A stretch of DNA of 64,000 bases from Tridacna crocea. Its lineage: Eukaryota > Mollusca > Bivalvia > Cardiida > Cardiidae. Below, piece after piece: positions 25,501 to 38,200 of this stretch. The notes beneath the pieces were generated by a model. The model did not search any database, was not told the origin of the DNA, and worked only from the letters and a program-made list of their open reading frames with translations. The translations under genes and the position numbers were made by a program. The stretch lies in assembly GCA_943736015.1 (NCBI GenBank), contig OX031068.1, positions 23,816,296-23,880,295 on the forward strand, in the 5' to 3' direction. The stretch's first letter is position 1. Every line of letters begins with the position of its first letter.

Positions 25501-28500
25501 GGTTACCAGCATTTTCTCCTTTTCCAACAATGATTTCAAAAGGCTTCTTCCTCACGGGCGTTAAAAGTTGTTGTTGTGTGGTAAAGGGTTAACAGCAACG
25601 GATGCAATAGTCAACTATTTAACTCTTTACAAAACCAAACATTTTACGGCCCTCCACATTAAAAGCTGTTCCAGACAATAAAGTTAAATGTGATTAAATT
25701 GATGAAAACATTCTAAAAGGGTTGAAAAAACACGAGAAAAGGGGAAAATGCTTGTATCTAGTATTTCCTTTTTCTTTTCCCGCAATGTTTTCAAAGGGCT
25801 TCTTCCCCACTAATGTGAAAACTTGGGATTGTGTGGTAAAAGGTTAACATACAAGACGTTAAACAACAGTTTAACATATCACTTTCGCATTCAAAATGAT
25901 CTAAATAAGGAATGACTGGAGGAATGAGAAAGGTTCCCTGGCCAGTTAGGGTTTGTGTAGCTGGGATTTGCTACAAGTCACCTGGAGGTATTACTTTTAG
26001 ATCCATTCATACTTTTATGTACTCCGGGGTAGAAATCAGTGATATGAGCCTGATTTGCATATAGGTCACTTACTTTACCTATAAGCAAGCATCATGTACC
26101 TTATAAATGACATCTTGTACAATCTACTGCTTTGAAAGTGGACAAGTTCAAATTGGGATGGTAGAGACTCTGCGCTTGAAGTCAAAGTTGTTGTAATGAC
26201 TGAATTAAGATTCTTAACAGTAAGGAGTATTTTTTGTGAGGCAGTATTTTGAAGCTGTGGGGTTTTTTGTTTACATTGAGTCTGACTCAATCTGGATGCA
26301 TATTTTGCAGTTTTATTCTTAATCTGATTTGATCTTTACATGTTTAAGTATTTACATCTGTGACCAGCCTTGTAGTCTGTTGTGTGAACTATATACGGGC
26401 GAGTTAAGGGTGGAGTCATTCTTGGCGACTGTTGCGCCTTTTAAGACACCAGTCCGCACAAACATACAATTTTCTTCATGGCTCCCAGTGAAATCTGCCT
26501 TATAGTGGAGATTTCAGTAATAGTCATAGAATAAATCATGTATTTTAACACAGATACATGAAATGTAGTTTTCATATTTTGTCGACAGCCGTATCATTCA
26601 GACTACGAAACCATCGACAGCCGTATCACTGGTAATCGACATCCGTATCCTGATATTTTTCAAAGGTCCATAAAATCTTCCAGAGTGCATGAATTATGCC
26701 AAACACACTTTGTTGTAGAAGCGTAAATTATACACGAAATATATAAGGCGTTTTTTTGCTTTCGTACCTTTTATAATGCATTAGATTAATGATATTCTAT
26801 GTAAATTGATTTTTTTCGAAAGAATGGGTATTTTATAGTGTTTTTCAGCGTCACAACTCTCTATAAGTGAACAGACAAATAACACGTTGTCTGTTTAAAA
26901 GATTGATAGCGTTTGTAAATGTTAATACTTACGTTTTTGCTTCTCCAAGGGCATCAAAGTCACCTTGTCCCCCTGTCGACAGCCGTACTGCTCGGTCGGA
27001 AACCGTATTCCTCGGTCGACAGCAGCTTTACGCAGTACCAGCTCGGTCGACAGCAGAAATAGCGATTTTGGTATTACCCCCGTGATATTTGTTGCCAGTG
27101 TATAATAAGTAATTGTGATTTCTTCGGCAATGTTTCTTTTTTTTTTTTAGCTTACCTGAGCATAACGTGCTCAAAAGGAGCTTTTACGATCACTGGGTGT
27201 CCGTTGTGCGTCGTCTGTCGTCAACAATTCTTTAAATATCAACTCCTCCTAAACCGGTGGGCCAATTTGGACCAAACTTGGCTGTAATGTTCCTTATGAG
27301 GCTCTCTTTAAAAAATGTTCACAGATTTTGATTTCGTCAAAAACTCTGGTTACCATGACAGCCAAATGGAATTTTCTAGGAAATTCTTTAAAAATCTTCT
27401 CCTCTGAAACCGCTGGTCAGATTTTAATACAATATCACAGAGATGTTCCTTGGGTGACCCTTTTCAAAAATTGTTCGTGAAATTTTGATCCGTCAAGAAA
27501 CGTGGCTCTTGTGAATGGGGGCTTCTTGCACTATACAGAAATAAAGGAATTCTTAGAAATTCTTCTTCTCTGAAACGGCTAGTCAGATTTTGAAATAATT
27601 TCACAGAGATGTTCCTTGGATGACCCTTTTCAAAACTTGTTCGCGAAATTTTGATCCGTCAAGAATCATGGTTCTGGTGAATGGGGGCTACTTGCACTAC
27701 ACAGAAATGAAGAAATTCTTTAAAATTCTTCTTCTCTGAAACGGCTGGTCAGAATTTGAAATAATTTCACAGAGATGTTCCTTGGATGACCCTTTTCAAA
27801 ACGTGTTCGCGAAATTTTGACCCGTCAAAAAATGTGGTTCTGGTGAATGGGGGGCTACTTGCACTATAGGGAAATGAAGAAATTCTTAAAAACTCTTCTT
27901 CTCTGAAACCGCTGATCAGATTTTCAAATTATTTCACAGAAATGTTCCTTGGGTGACTCTTTTCAAGAGGTGTTCATGAAAGTTTGATTCGTCAATGAAC
28001 ATGGCTCTGATGAATGGGGGCTACTTGCACTATATGTCCATGAAGGATCTTTTTTTTTAAATTCTTCTCTGAAACGGATGATCAGGTTCTGAAATGATTT
28101 CACAGAAATGTATCTCAGTTGAACCTTTTCAAAAATTGCTCGAAATATTTTGATCCATCAAGAAACATGGCTCTGTTGGCTGTGGGCTATTTACACTATA
28201 CAGATATGAAGAATTTCTTAAAAATTCTACTCTGAAATCGCTGTTTAGATTTTGAAAAAATTGGCTATGGTCCTCTCAAAAATTCAGGTGAGCGAACCAG
28301 GGCCATCTTGGCCCTCTTGTTTTTATATATATATATATATCTCTCCAAATAACTGGTATTTCTTAACTTGTTAAATAAATCAAAAGAAATCCTCAACCTG
28401 ATGGTAAAAAGCAAAATGTTGCCGTTTCAAAGTTATTATATGGGGAAAATTATCGCCTTATCGGACAGTGTGGATACATGATCTACACCTACAGCGCAAT

Positions 28501-29258
28501 CTGATCTTGATCTTCACTATCTGCTATAGGGTTTTGAGTCAGATTTAGCAGGAAATATCGAAATAATGTATCTTGAAATTTATCTGATGTATCATTGTTC
28601 TTCGATTTTTATGTGGAGAAACAGCCGGTGCACTATTTTCAAGAAAAAATCTGTTATGAATTTATTTTCGGAAAGGGCTTATAGGCTACATAGCTATGAA
28701 CTATCTTGTAGTCATATTTTCTTTAATTTCTTTGTTTAGGTGATCGCTGCTTTTCGCATTACTTTGACCGAAGTCGTTAAATAGAAATCATTCGATTTTT
28801 AACATGACGTTGTTTCACTATAAAATTACAAAACTGTTTCATTCAAAACTACGAAAAACCTAGGGTCTCTTCATATTGCTTACCTGTAATACCTTTTGTT
28901 CATTAACCCACTGGAAATGGCGGTAAAGTGTATGAGTTTTTTACAGCACAAACGGGAACCTGCACTGACAAAGTGTATGAATTTTTTACAGCACAAACGG
29001 GGACCTGCATTCCAACTGATACACACAAACTCGCATCATATCAGAATATGTGTATAACGTGTGTGTGCAGCTAACAGTCCAATCGGGGACCGCGTCAGAT
29101 TACTAATTAAATTTGACAGGTTGATAATGAGAGGGTCTGGAATGCGAATTTGAAATAAAAACCAAACGGGGACGTCCCCGTTTGGTAGGTGGTCCCCGGT
29201 TGGTTGGTGTGTATTCTTACAAAGTTCCCCGTTTGGGGGGTTTTACAAACACACCCAC

Positions 29259-29291
<33 letters not shown>

Positions 29292-32200
29292 GGACATTTG
29301 CCCCATGGACATCTGCCCCGACATTTGCCCCCTTAGGACATCTCCCCAGACATTTGCCCTGGTAGGACAACTGCCTCCTGGGAAACGATAAGCCTCTTCT
29401 AAATGATGTTGAAGAACTAATAACATCCTGAATTTTGCTTTATTTTTCTTAAAATGCAAAAAAAAAAGAATTTTAATAGGGGTTTACACCAAGTGGCCAG
29501 ATGAGTAACTGACTCTATAGTTATCATACTGGAAGTTTGATATTAAAACTGAAATCAATTAATCACCCAAACATTTTCAGCAACAGCAATGCTACAACAG
29601 CTGAGACTTTTTCACAGTAGCGGTCAAAATTACCATGTTACAAAATATGTGTATATCTCAAAGTTGCTTTTTTGAGATTGTCCCTTAAAGGAGCTGGAGG
29701 GGGCAGATGTCCAGGGGGCAGATGTCCTAAGGGGGCAGATGGGGGGGGGGCACATGTCCTAAGGGGGCAGATGTCTGGGGGGCAGATGTCCTAGGTTGGC
29801 AGATGTCTAGGGGGCAACCATCCAGGTGGCAGGTGTCCTAAAGGGGCAAGGGGGAGGGGGGGGGGGGGCAAATGGGCAAATGTCCTACACCCATTTCACA
29901 TTTGGAACACCTAAAAAGTGGCATTTGGACACTTGGGTTAAGTGTCAGCTCTGATCAGCCTGCACATTCCCAGAGGCTCATCTGAAATGTCACTTTACCA
30001 CTTCATTAGATTTTGTTTTACAGTAGACTAGCACAAATTAGAAAATTACATAAAAGTGGAAAGTGTCATTTTGGATGAGTCTGCGCAGATTGCAGGCTGA
30101 CCCAAGATAATGCTTTACGCAAATGTCTGAATGCACTTTTTTGTGTGCTGCGTGCCATTTAATTTACATTTCATGTTTTATTTCATATGTCTTACAGCTT
30201 TCAACTTACATTAACTGTTTCTTATTATTTTAATCAGGGCTCAAATCTTTGGATCATGTGGCTAAATGACATATTTAAGTAAGCAAGAGGACTTTGGCAT
30301 AGAGTTTCAAATTCTCTTTGGTTAAATGAAAAGTATGTAAAATAAAACACTTTTTGCCTTTCACCAAATGATACAGTTTTATAATAACATTAAAGAAAAG
30401 GGGCTTCTGCAAACTTTAAAAAAAAAAAAATGCTGGCAACCAGCTTTTTCTTTTTTACCACTATGTTTTCCACTCTTCCAAAACCAAAATCCATTATTAA
30501 CCCTTTAGCATACAGTACGGAGTTTTAACGAATCTAACAAGGAAGCCTTTGTAAACATTGTGAGAAAAGGAGAAAATGCTGGTAACCAGCATTTTCTCCT
30601 TTTCCCACAATGTTTCTAATATTTTATAGACATATCCAATTGCTTGTGTCACAATATTATGTTGTCTGGAAATGGTTTTAAGTAATGGTCTAAATTTTGT
30701 CATGTTGTAAAAAGTCCAAACCGCATTTAATTTATTGTAAGCTAAAGGTTGTTATCTGGAAAAAGACATACTAGTATTTGTTTCACATCTGACTTGCAAT
30801 TCATATTTACCAAATCTGGAATATTTTCCTCATCACCAATGGTACTGAAAAGCTCTGCTGTTTTATAAGAGATACAATACCTGGCCATAAGTCTCCCATT
30901 ATCTGAAATTGAGACATATGTGAAAGTTCTTGAACATTTAGAAAAAAGAATCATTATTTATGAAGTTTAAGAAATTGGCTGAAAACAAAAATGAGAAAAA
31001 TGAAAAAAAAAATCTACATGTATATGGCAAAAACAAGTCATACAAAAAGATAGCAATTCCCATTTGGGCTTAACCCTTTTTGAGACAATTACACCATTTT
31101 ATGATCTTTTGAAAATTCACAGGAAAAGAAAAATGCTGGTCAACATTATTTTGCTTTTTTCCACATGTTAACATCGTTTTTGTACACAAATCTCTTCATA
31201 TGAGCTAAATAAAGTTTCTGGTCTGCAAACAATTTCAACACAGTTAGGTCTAAAAATGTGTCACTTGGTAACAACAATAATTATACAATCAATATATGAA
31301 TGCTTAACCCTTTACCACACAATCCCTACTTTTGATGACCCTGAGAAAAAGGCTTTTAGAAAACATTGTGGGAAAAGGAGAAAATGCTGGTAACCAGCAT
31401 TTTCTCTTTTTCCAACAATGTTTTCTACCCTTCACAAAACAAATTTCAAATTTTCAGTCACTTTCATTTTGTCATCTGCAAATGCTACGATTTGGACAAA
31501 CCTAAACTTGTATTGTTCGGTAATGAGTTAAAAGAAAACATAGAAGTAAAAGGGTGACATTGCTTAGAACAAACTATTCTTCCTTTTGCCACAATCCTTT
31601 AAAAAAACAGTTCTAAACAAACAAGATTTCCAGGATTTCAAAGTCCCATAAATCAGGTAAAAATAAATAGGTTTAAACCATTGGCTATTTCAAGATGATA
31701 AGCCATATGTACTAAACTTAGTTTAAATCTGCTTATAATTATTCAACTGACAGAAAAAAGATTTTTCTGCAATTTTTCACTACTTTAAGGTCCATTAACC
31801 ATCATAGATTTCAACAGATTTTGAGTTAATCAAATCAATCAACTAGAAAATAAATAAAACTATGTAAGCTACCAATGAACAAACCTGTTGGCTTGACATC
31901 AAGTGTATCTTCATTCATCTTTATTAAGTCATGTCCAAGCAGCTGATTCAGGTTCTTCATACACAAATCTGTAGCAAGATTGACACCATAAATATAAGGA
32001 GTTTTCATCTTTTGCGAAATATTTTAACCCTTTAAGTATTAACCAAGGACAAAACTGTGGATTCGACTAAAGTAAATACATTTGCAGAAGACAATTTTAA
32101 ATGTTGCTTAACCCTTTACCAAATGGCAAAATTTTAGACTGGTCCAAATTGAAAGCATTTGCAGATGAGAAAATAAAAGTGACTGAAAATTTGAAATTTG

Positions 32201-35200
32201 TTTTGTGATGGTTAGAAAACATTGTGGGAAAAGGAGAAAATACTGGTTACCAGCATTTTCTCCTTTTCCTACAATGTTTTCAAAAGCCTTCTTTCTCAGG
32301 GTCGTTAAGTCAGGATTGTGTGGTAATGGGTTAAATGGTGATTTCTATATCTGATGGGGTAGAAAAAATTGTGGGAGGAGAAATGCTGGTTACCAGCATT
32401 TTTACCTTGTACCACGTTTTCAAAAAGCTTCTTCCTTAGGGTCGTTTATACTTGGGGATAGTGTGGTGATGGGTTAAACAGTATGTTGCAAATATACTGC
32501 TTTTGTGGCCAGTGCTGGTCAAGACAAAAGTGCACAGATGTTGGTTTGTGAAGATATTTAAGTTTATTTCCAGTGTTTCAGCCAGCTTTGATAAAAAGGG
32601 GGCCGGTTGGCCCCCTGAAATCCTAAACAGGGGCCAATCGTCTTGAGCAAGGGGGAGTAGGTGGGGGGGGAGTGTTTTCTTTCAATATTAGACTAAATAC
32701 ATACAACATTCTTTTTAAAATACCATAGGAATTAAAGATCCTCTTTCCTTTCAAGTTTGTCCCTTTCTGTGGAGCTTTGCCAAAGTCAAACAACTCAAAA
32801 TCATTGGGGGTTTTTTTGTTGTTGGGACCTTTCAGATTAATCAGGTTTTCGATCACCAGAAGTTTGTGATCCAATTACTTTTGCTATTTTTCCAGTATTT
32901 GATCGCCTACCTCTTCACTTTAATTTTGGCGTGTGAAAGAGTCGGTTAATTCTTCTTTTCATTTTACCGCCGGTTGTTTCGTAGTTCATGAAAATGTTAC
33001 TATAAACAGATTACCCGCTCTTTGTAGCTTTTTCTCAATTTACAAATGATTGATGTAAAAGGTGAGGAACCAGTACAAAAAAATTATGACTGGTTTTATG
33101 CATTCGATAGTTTATGTGGTAAGTACCACATGGTTAAAAGCAATCTCCGACCAGAGTTGTCATTCGTTACCTCACATACATCTCTGCGATGGGCTAAATG
33201 ACAAGGATCTTGTCGAACCGAGGAAAAGATGTTTTGTTACTGTTTACCTGTTTCATATGTAAAATTGTAAGTTAGACAAAGGAAATATGATTCTGGATAC
33301 ATTATAGGTGCGTTAAAACTGATGAATTTACCTGTATAAAATGGAACTATTTTTTTCGAGCCTCTTCACTTTTCAGAATCTTACGCCGATTTTAACAAAA
33401 ATGGCTGCGCCCATGAACGATGACAACTGATTTGACACACCGCTAGATCTAAGTTTGTACGATTAAAAATCAAGTAATCGTCCTTTAAAGATATTTAGGC
33501 TTTTCAGAAATCCCTCTTTTGTTCATTTCCTATCACTAAGTCTGATTGGTCCCATGCTGTTTGAACAGCACACGAAACAATCGATATTGGTCTTTCTTTC
33601 ACCGGCGTTTGTGTAGCCATTTTGAGTTATGGTCATGCGACAAAAAAACGATGTAATGACGGACTACTTTCTGAGCCCACTACAGAGGTGAATGTAATGA
33701 TCCGGAGTGCAAGAGAGTGGGTGAAAAGCACTAAGCGGTCACGATTTCGTTCCATTAATTTTCATACGCAATGCAGTTTTGTCCCATATACTTCCGCACC
33801 TTGGCGTGGTCGTGTACAGGCAAATCGATTTTTGGGGGCCTAATATGATTTTTTTGCACCAGATCTTGCGTGCCATGTTTGGAAATGTGCGGAAATCATT
33901 ATTTATTTGCGGGAATCCCGCAAGGGCGCATCCTAGCTGAAACACTGTATTTCATGCCTTTGGCATTAACTTAGTTCATTCAGCAGTTATTAGTCAGGAT
34001 TTTTTTTTTTTACATTTTCAATTTCCATAAGTCAGACTGTAAATATTACCTTGCAGCTTTTTTTCCAAAAGATTTTGTGTCAAACCAATGGGCATACCTG
34101 AAATGTAAATCAAATAACATGAATGCATCCATAGTAAGAACAAACTTGACCTGTTACAAAGTTATAGGAACTAAGTATCCCTTGTCTCTTGCATGCACAA
34201 TGTACATGAAATGTTTATGAAAATGGGACTGAAGTTCTTCAAGGCATTACCACAAGATGCTGAAATTTCCCATTCCAGGAATGATGGTTCATAAAAATAT
34301 TTTGAGGAACTCTCAGGCAGCTACTACATAAAAACCATTTTTTGTCCTTATCCTACCATGTTTTCTACCATTTAAAGGACAAATCAAACCATTCTTACCA
34401 ATCTTAACTCTTTGCCAAACAACAGAATTTTAGATTGGTCCAAAGTGAAAGCATCTGCAGACAGCAAAATAAATGTGAGTAAAAAATTGTTTCTGGAAGG
34501 TTACCAGCATTTCTCCTTTGCTCGCCATGTTTTCAGAAGGCTTCTCTCTCAGGGTCGTTAAAATTTGGGGTTTTGTAGTAATGGGATATATTGTCATCTA
34601 CAAATCCTTTCAGTGAAAGTTTCAATTTTTGTAGTCCAATAATGAGTTGATATGTGTACCATAGTGTCTAGGGTTTTTCATCACCCTTATATACAAGTAT
34701 GTAAACTTCAGCCATTCTACTGCTACAGATACATCTGTGATAGTTTCCAGTACAATTTCTGCATTAAGATGTTCTATAAGGTTCTTATGTAGATTGCTCT
34801 CAACCAGTTGGGTTCCATTCAGAAGACTGTCATACTTTTCCTGGAATTCAAGTTTGAAAATATTCTTTTTCAACTGTAAACAAATCATGATCAGATTATT
34901 TTATATTTTTTTTACTCATTTACCAAACAATAAAATTCTAGGTTTGTCCAAATCAAAAGCATTTGTAGATGACAAAATAAAAGTGACTGAAAATTTGAAA
35001 CTTGTTGTGTGTTGTGTGGTAACCAGCATTTTTTCCTTTTCCCACAATGCTTTCTAAAGGCTTTTTTCTCAGGGTGGTTAAGTAAGGATTGTGTGGTAAT
35101 GGGTTAACTTTATCAGTTGGTAAAATCTTAGAACTGTCTAAATTTGAGTTCTATACCCAGTTGTGGCAAACTTTCTTTCCAGCGATTTTTTTGCCTCTCA

Positions 35201-38200
35201 CCTCTGATGCATGTTAGAAAACTAGTCAGTGGCTTTGAAAAGAAAGTTATATCAGCACTAGTGTAAGAAAGCAAGGAAACACAAGGGTGGGTCACTGACT
35301 GCCCTGATATGACCTAAGATTTTATAATTGTGTTTTACACAAATACAAATATAAACCAAACTAAATTGGAAGTAATTGCAGACAACCAATTAAATGAAAT
35401 TCAAACGATCAACTTTGTTCTACAAAGCCTTCCCTAAAGATGATTGTTCGGTCAAGGGTTTAAGTGGGAAACAGTCTCCCAATATCTTGGTATATCAATA
35501 AGGTACAAGTCATTAGTAAAAATGCACACTTACAGATGTTACGTTACAAACAAAAAGAAGCTTACAAACTGCCTTGTGTATACATAGCAAATATTCAAGA
35601 AACAACAAGAATGCATGTGCCTATTCACATGATACATGTACTTGAAATACTCTCTCGTTTGTGTTAACCCTCTGCCTAATATGTGTTGCTCAGTGCACTT
35701 TTGTGGACAATTTTGTTGTGTGGTAACAAACCTTGGTCTGATATCTAGTCATTATGACTGCAGTTGCACTGGTATCAAACTGTGGTCGCCCAGCCCTGCC
35801 TATCATCTGTAGGACCTGTGTGTCTGAATACTCCTCATGACATCCCATATTGTAATACGTTGTAGACTTGATAATTACAAGATGAGCCGGTAGGTTGACA
35901 CCCATAGCTAGGGTGCTTGTGGCCACTAAAAAAGCAAAACAAAGTACAGTGTACTGACAATATTGAAATAAATAATATTGATACAAAAAATGACTAAACA
36001 GTTGTAGGAAAAATGTTCCCTTGTTTTTTCTTATTGGCAGATTCAAAAGAGTGATGCTACAATGAAAGTAAAAGTATTGCTGTTATTCATCAGGTGAAAG
36101 CTAAGTGTATAGCTCACTGCAAAGTAGTTGTTGTCTTCATTACCTTAACAGTTTTCACTTTCAACAAGAATAGTACCAAAATTTTGTCGCAAGCACACAG
36201 GTTTTTGAAGAATACCTTCCAAACAACATCCATAATTATGTTTTAACAATGTTTGTGATATTATTCTTTGCATCATTTTGATTCAATACATCAGAAAATA
36301 TACTAAGGTGATCCTAACAGAGATTCTGTTAAAAAAAAAAAATTGTAGAGCAAAAGGAATCTATCATCTATTGGAGACAGACTTTCAAAGATCAAAACAA
36401 ATGGACAAAAACAAATAATAGCATTGGTGAAGCAGCCACATAAAGATCGGTTCCTCATTGCAGAATGAGAATATATCCATTTCAATGCCTAAAACTTCTT
36501 TTTCTACCAAGTATTACAGTCTACACTACACTTCTCAAGAAATTGCCTTTAGAGCAAAAATTTCAAATTTTTACAAGATGGGTTGAACTACAGCATTGAA
36601 TCTCAGTATTCGTCCAGAGCATATTAAGTATTAAGAAATTTTTGAAAAAAAAATTCTAGCAAACATATTGTAATCATAAAAATAAAAGTCAGGATATACT
36701 AAACTTACACAGAACTGGTAAATCTCCATTTGCAAATATTTCCTCTACTGTCTTACGGTCTTGGAAGTCCATTCCAGCATGATGGTATCCTATACCTTTT
36801 ACGATCAGGTCTTAAATGAAATACATTGTAACAGTCATATCTAGTATGAAATATTCAGTCAAGTTGAGACCTTAAAACTTTACTCCATAGATACTCATTT
36901 CTATGCATTGCTTGTAGGAGCCTTTGGAAAACATTGTGGCAAAAGGTGAAATTGCTCGTGACGAGCAATTTCACCTTTTGCCACAATGTTTTCTATGCTA
37001 TCAAAAGGTGTCATATACACATAAGAAACAGCTTCATCTTTGCTGTTATTTAGGGTCAATTAGAGATACCATAGAAATGCCTTATGGGGTAAAGGGTTAA
37101 ACCAGTACTAAACAGTTTTGTGTTTGAACAAACCTGAGGCTTTTAACTCTATACAAACGATAAAATTTTAGACAGGTTCAAATTGAAAGCACTTGTATAT
37201 GACAAGACAAATGTCACTCAAAAATTGAAATTTGTTTCCAGCAGGATAGAAAACATTGTGGGAAAAAGAGAAAATGCTGGTTACCATTATTTTCTCCTTT
37301 CCCCACAATGTTTTCAAAACGTTTCCATCTCACTGTCAAAAAAACCAGGAATTGTTTGGTAAAAACAGCTTTGGTTAAAACTTAGCTGACAAAGAAGAAA
37401 TTCCTCATAGCCAGCATTTTCCGCCCCCCCCCCCTTTTTTCCCCCTCCTTGGCTTTTAGTCTTTCAAATTCAGCTCCCATTACCAGTGAGCCATATGCAA
37501 TTACTTCCAATACAGAAATACTCTGTAGCATGGTAAAGGGCTAGCTAATAAGCACAATTCTCATTTTGAATCCAATAGATTACCCAGACATTACAATCTC
37601 AAAAGTGTTTAGTAAGTGTTTTCACAAAATTTCACAGGTAAGATGCAAGATCAAATTGCATGTCCTTATCTACTGAAATAGCCAACTATCCAGATTGAAA
37701 ATTATTGGTACAAATAGTGTGAAGGCATCCATAAAGGAAAGCTTTAATATAGGTTTAGCCAAAAATCATTCAACAGTTAACTCTTTATCCCACAATTTTT
37801 TTGTACTCTACCAAATTGAAAGCATCTGCAGAAAACATAACAAATGTAGCCCAAGTGGTGATTTCTGTCTTTGATAGGGTAGAAAACATTGTGGGAACAA
37901 GAGAAAATGCTGATTACCATCATTTTCTCCTTGTAACCAGCATTTTCTCTTTTTCCATTTTCCACACTATGTTTTCAAAATGCTTCTTCTCCAGGGTCTT
38001 TAACACTTGGGATTGTTTGGTAAAAGGTTTAAGAAGTAAACTAGAGTTACCTCTAAGTTTAGAATCTTTGACATGAAATGATATATTCTGTAACTGTTGC
38101 CTGTGCTGACCACTCCTCACAAAAGAACTTTTCATGTCTTTAGCTAAGATATCTGCACCTTGTGTCACACTTTTTCTTGTTGAACAAAACTAGACAATAA

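Larger units (their letters stand above)
20853..27084. mobile_element. 6.2-kb transposon with 125-bp TIRs, unassigned superfamily
   Basis: 6232 bp bounded by inverted repeats at 20853-20977 and 26960-27084 that match at 124 of 125 positions (by eye), starting CACGGGGGTAATACC. A perfect 5-bp duplication ATATT flanks it (20848-20852, 27085-27089). Subterminal copies of a GGCTGTCGA-type motif lie at 21293-21365 and 26580-26655. No transposase is recognisable inside; longest frame is 123 codons. The element carries younger insertions (a TRIM, a foldback and TTAA MITEs). CAC ends and 5-bp duplications recall Transib, but the target is AT-rich and the TIR is not the Transib consensus, so the family is left open. 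Non-autonomous or decayed. Confidence 0.88.

Noticed and set aside
33370-33840. Short coding-looking stretches around 33400 and 33622
   Set aside because: No homology, within a non-autonomous TIR element; frames are short.
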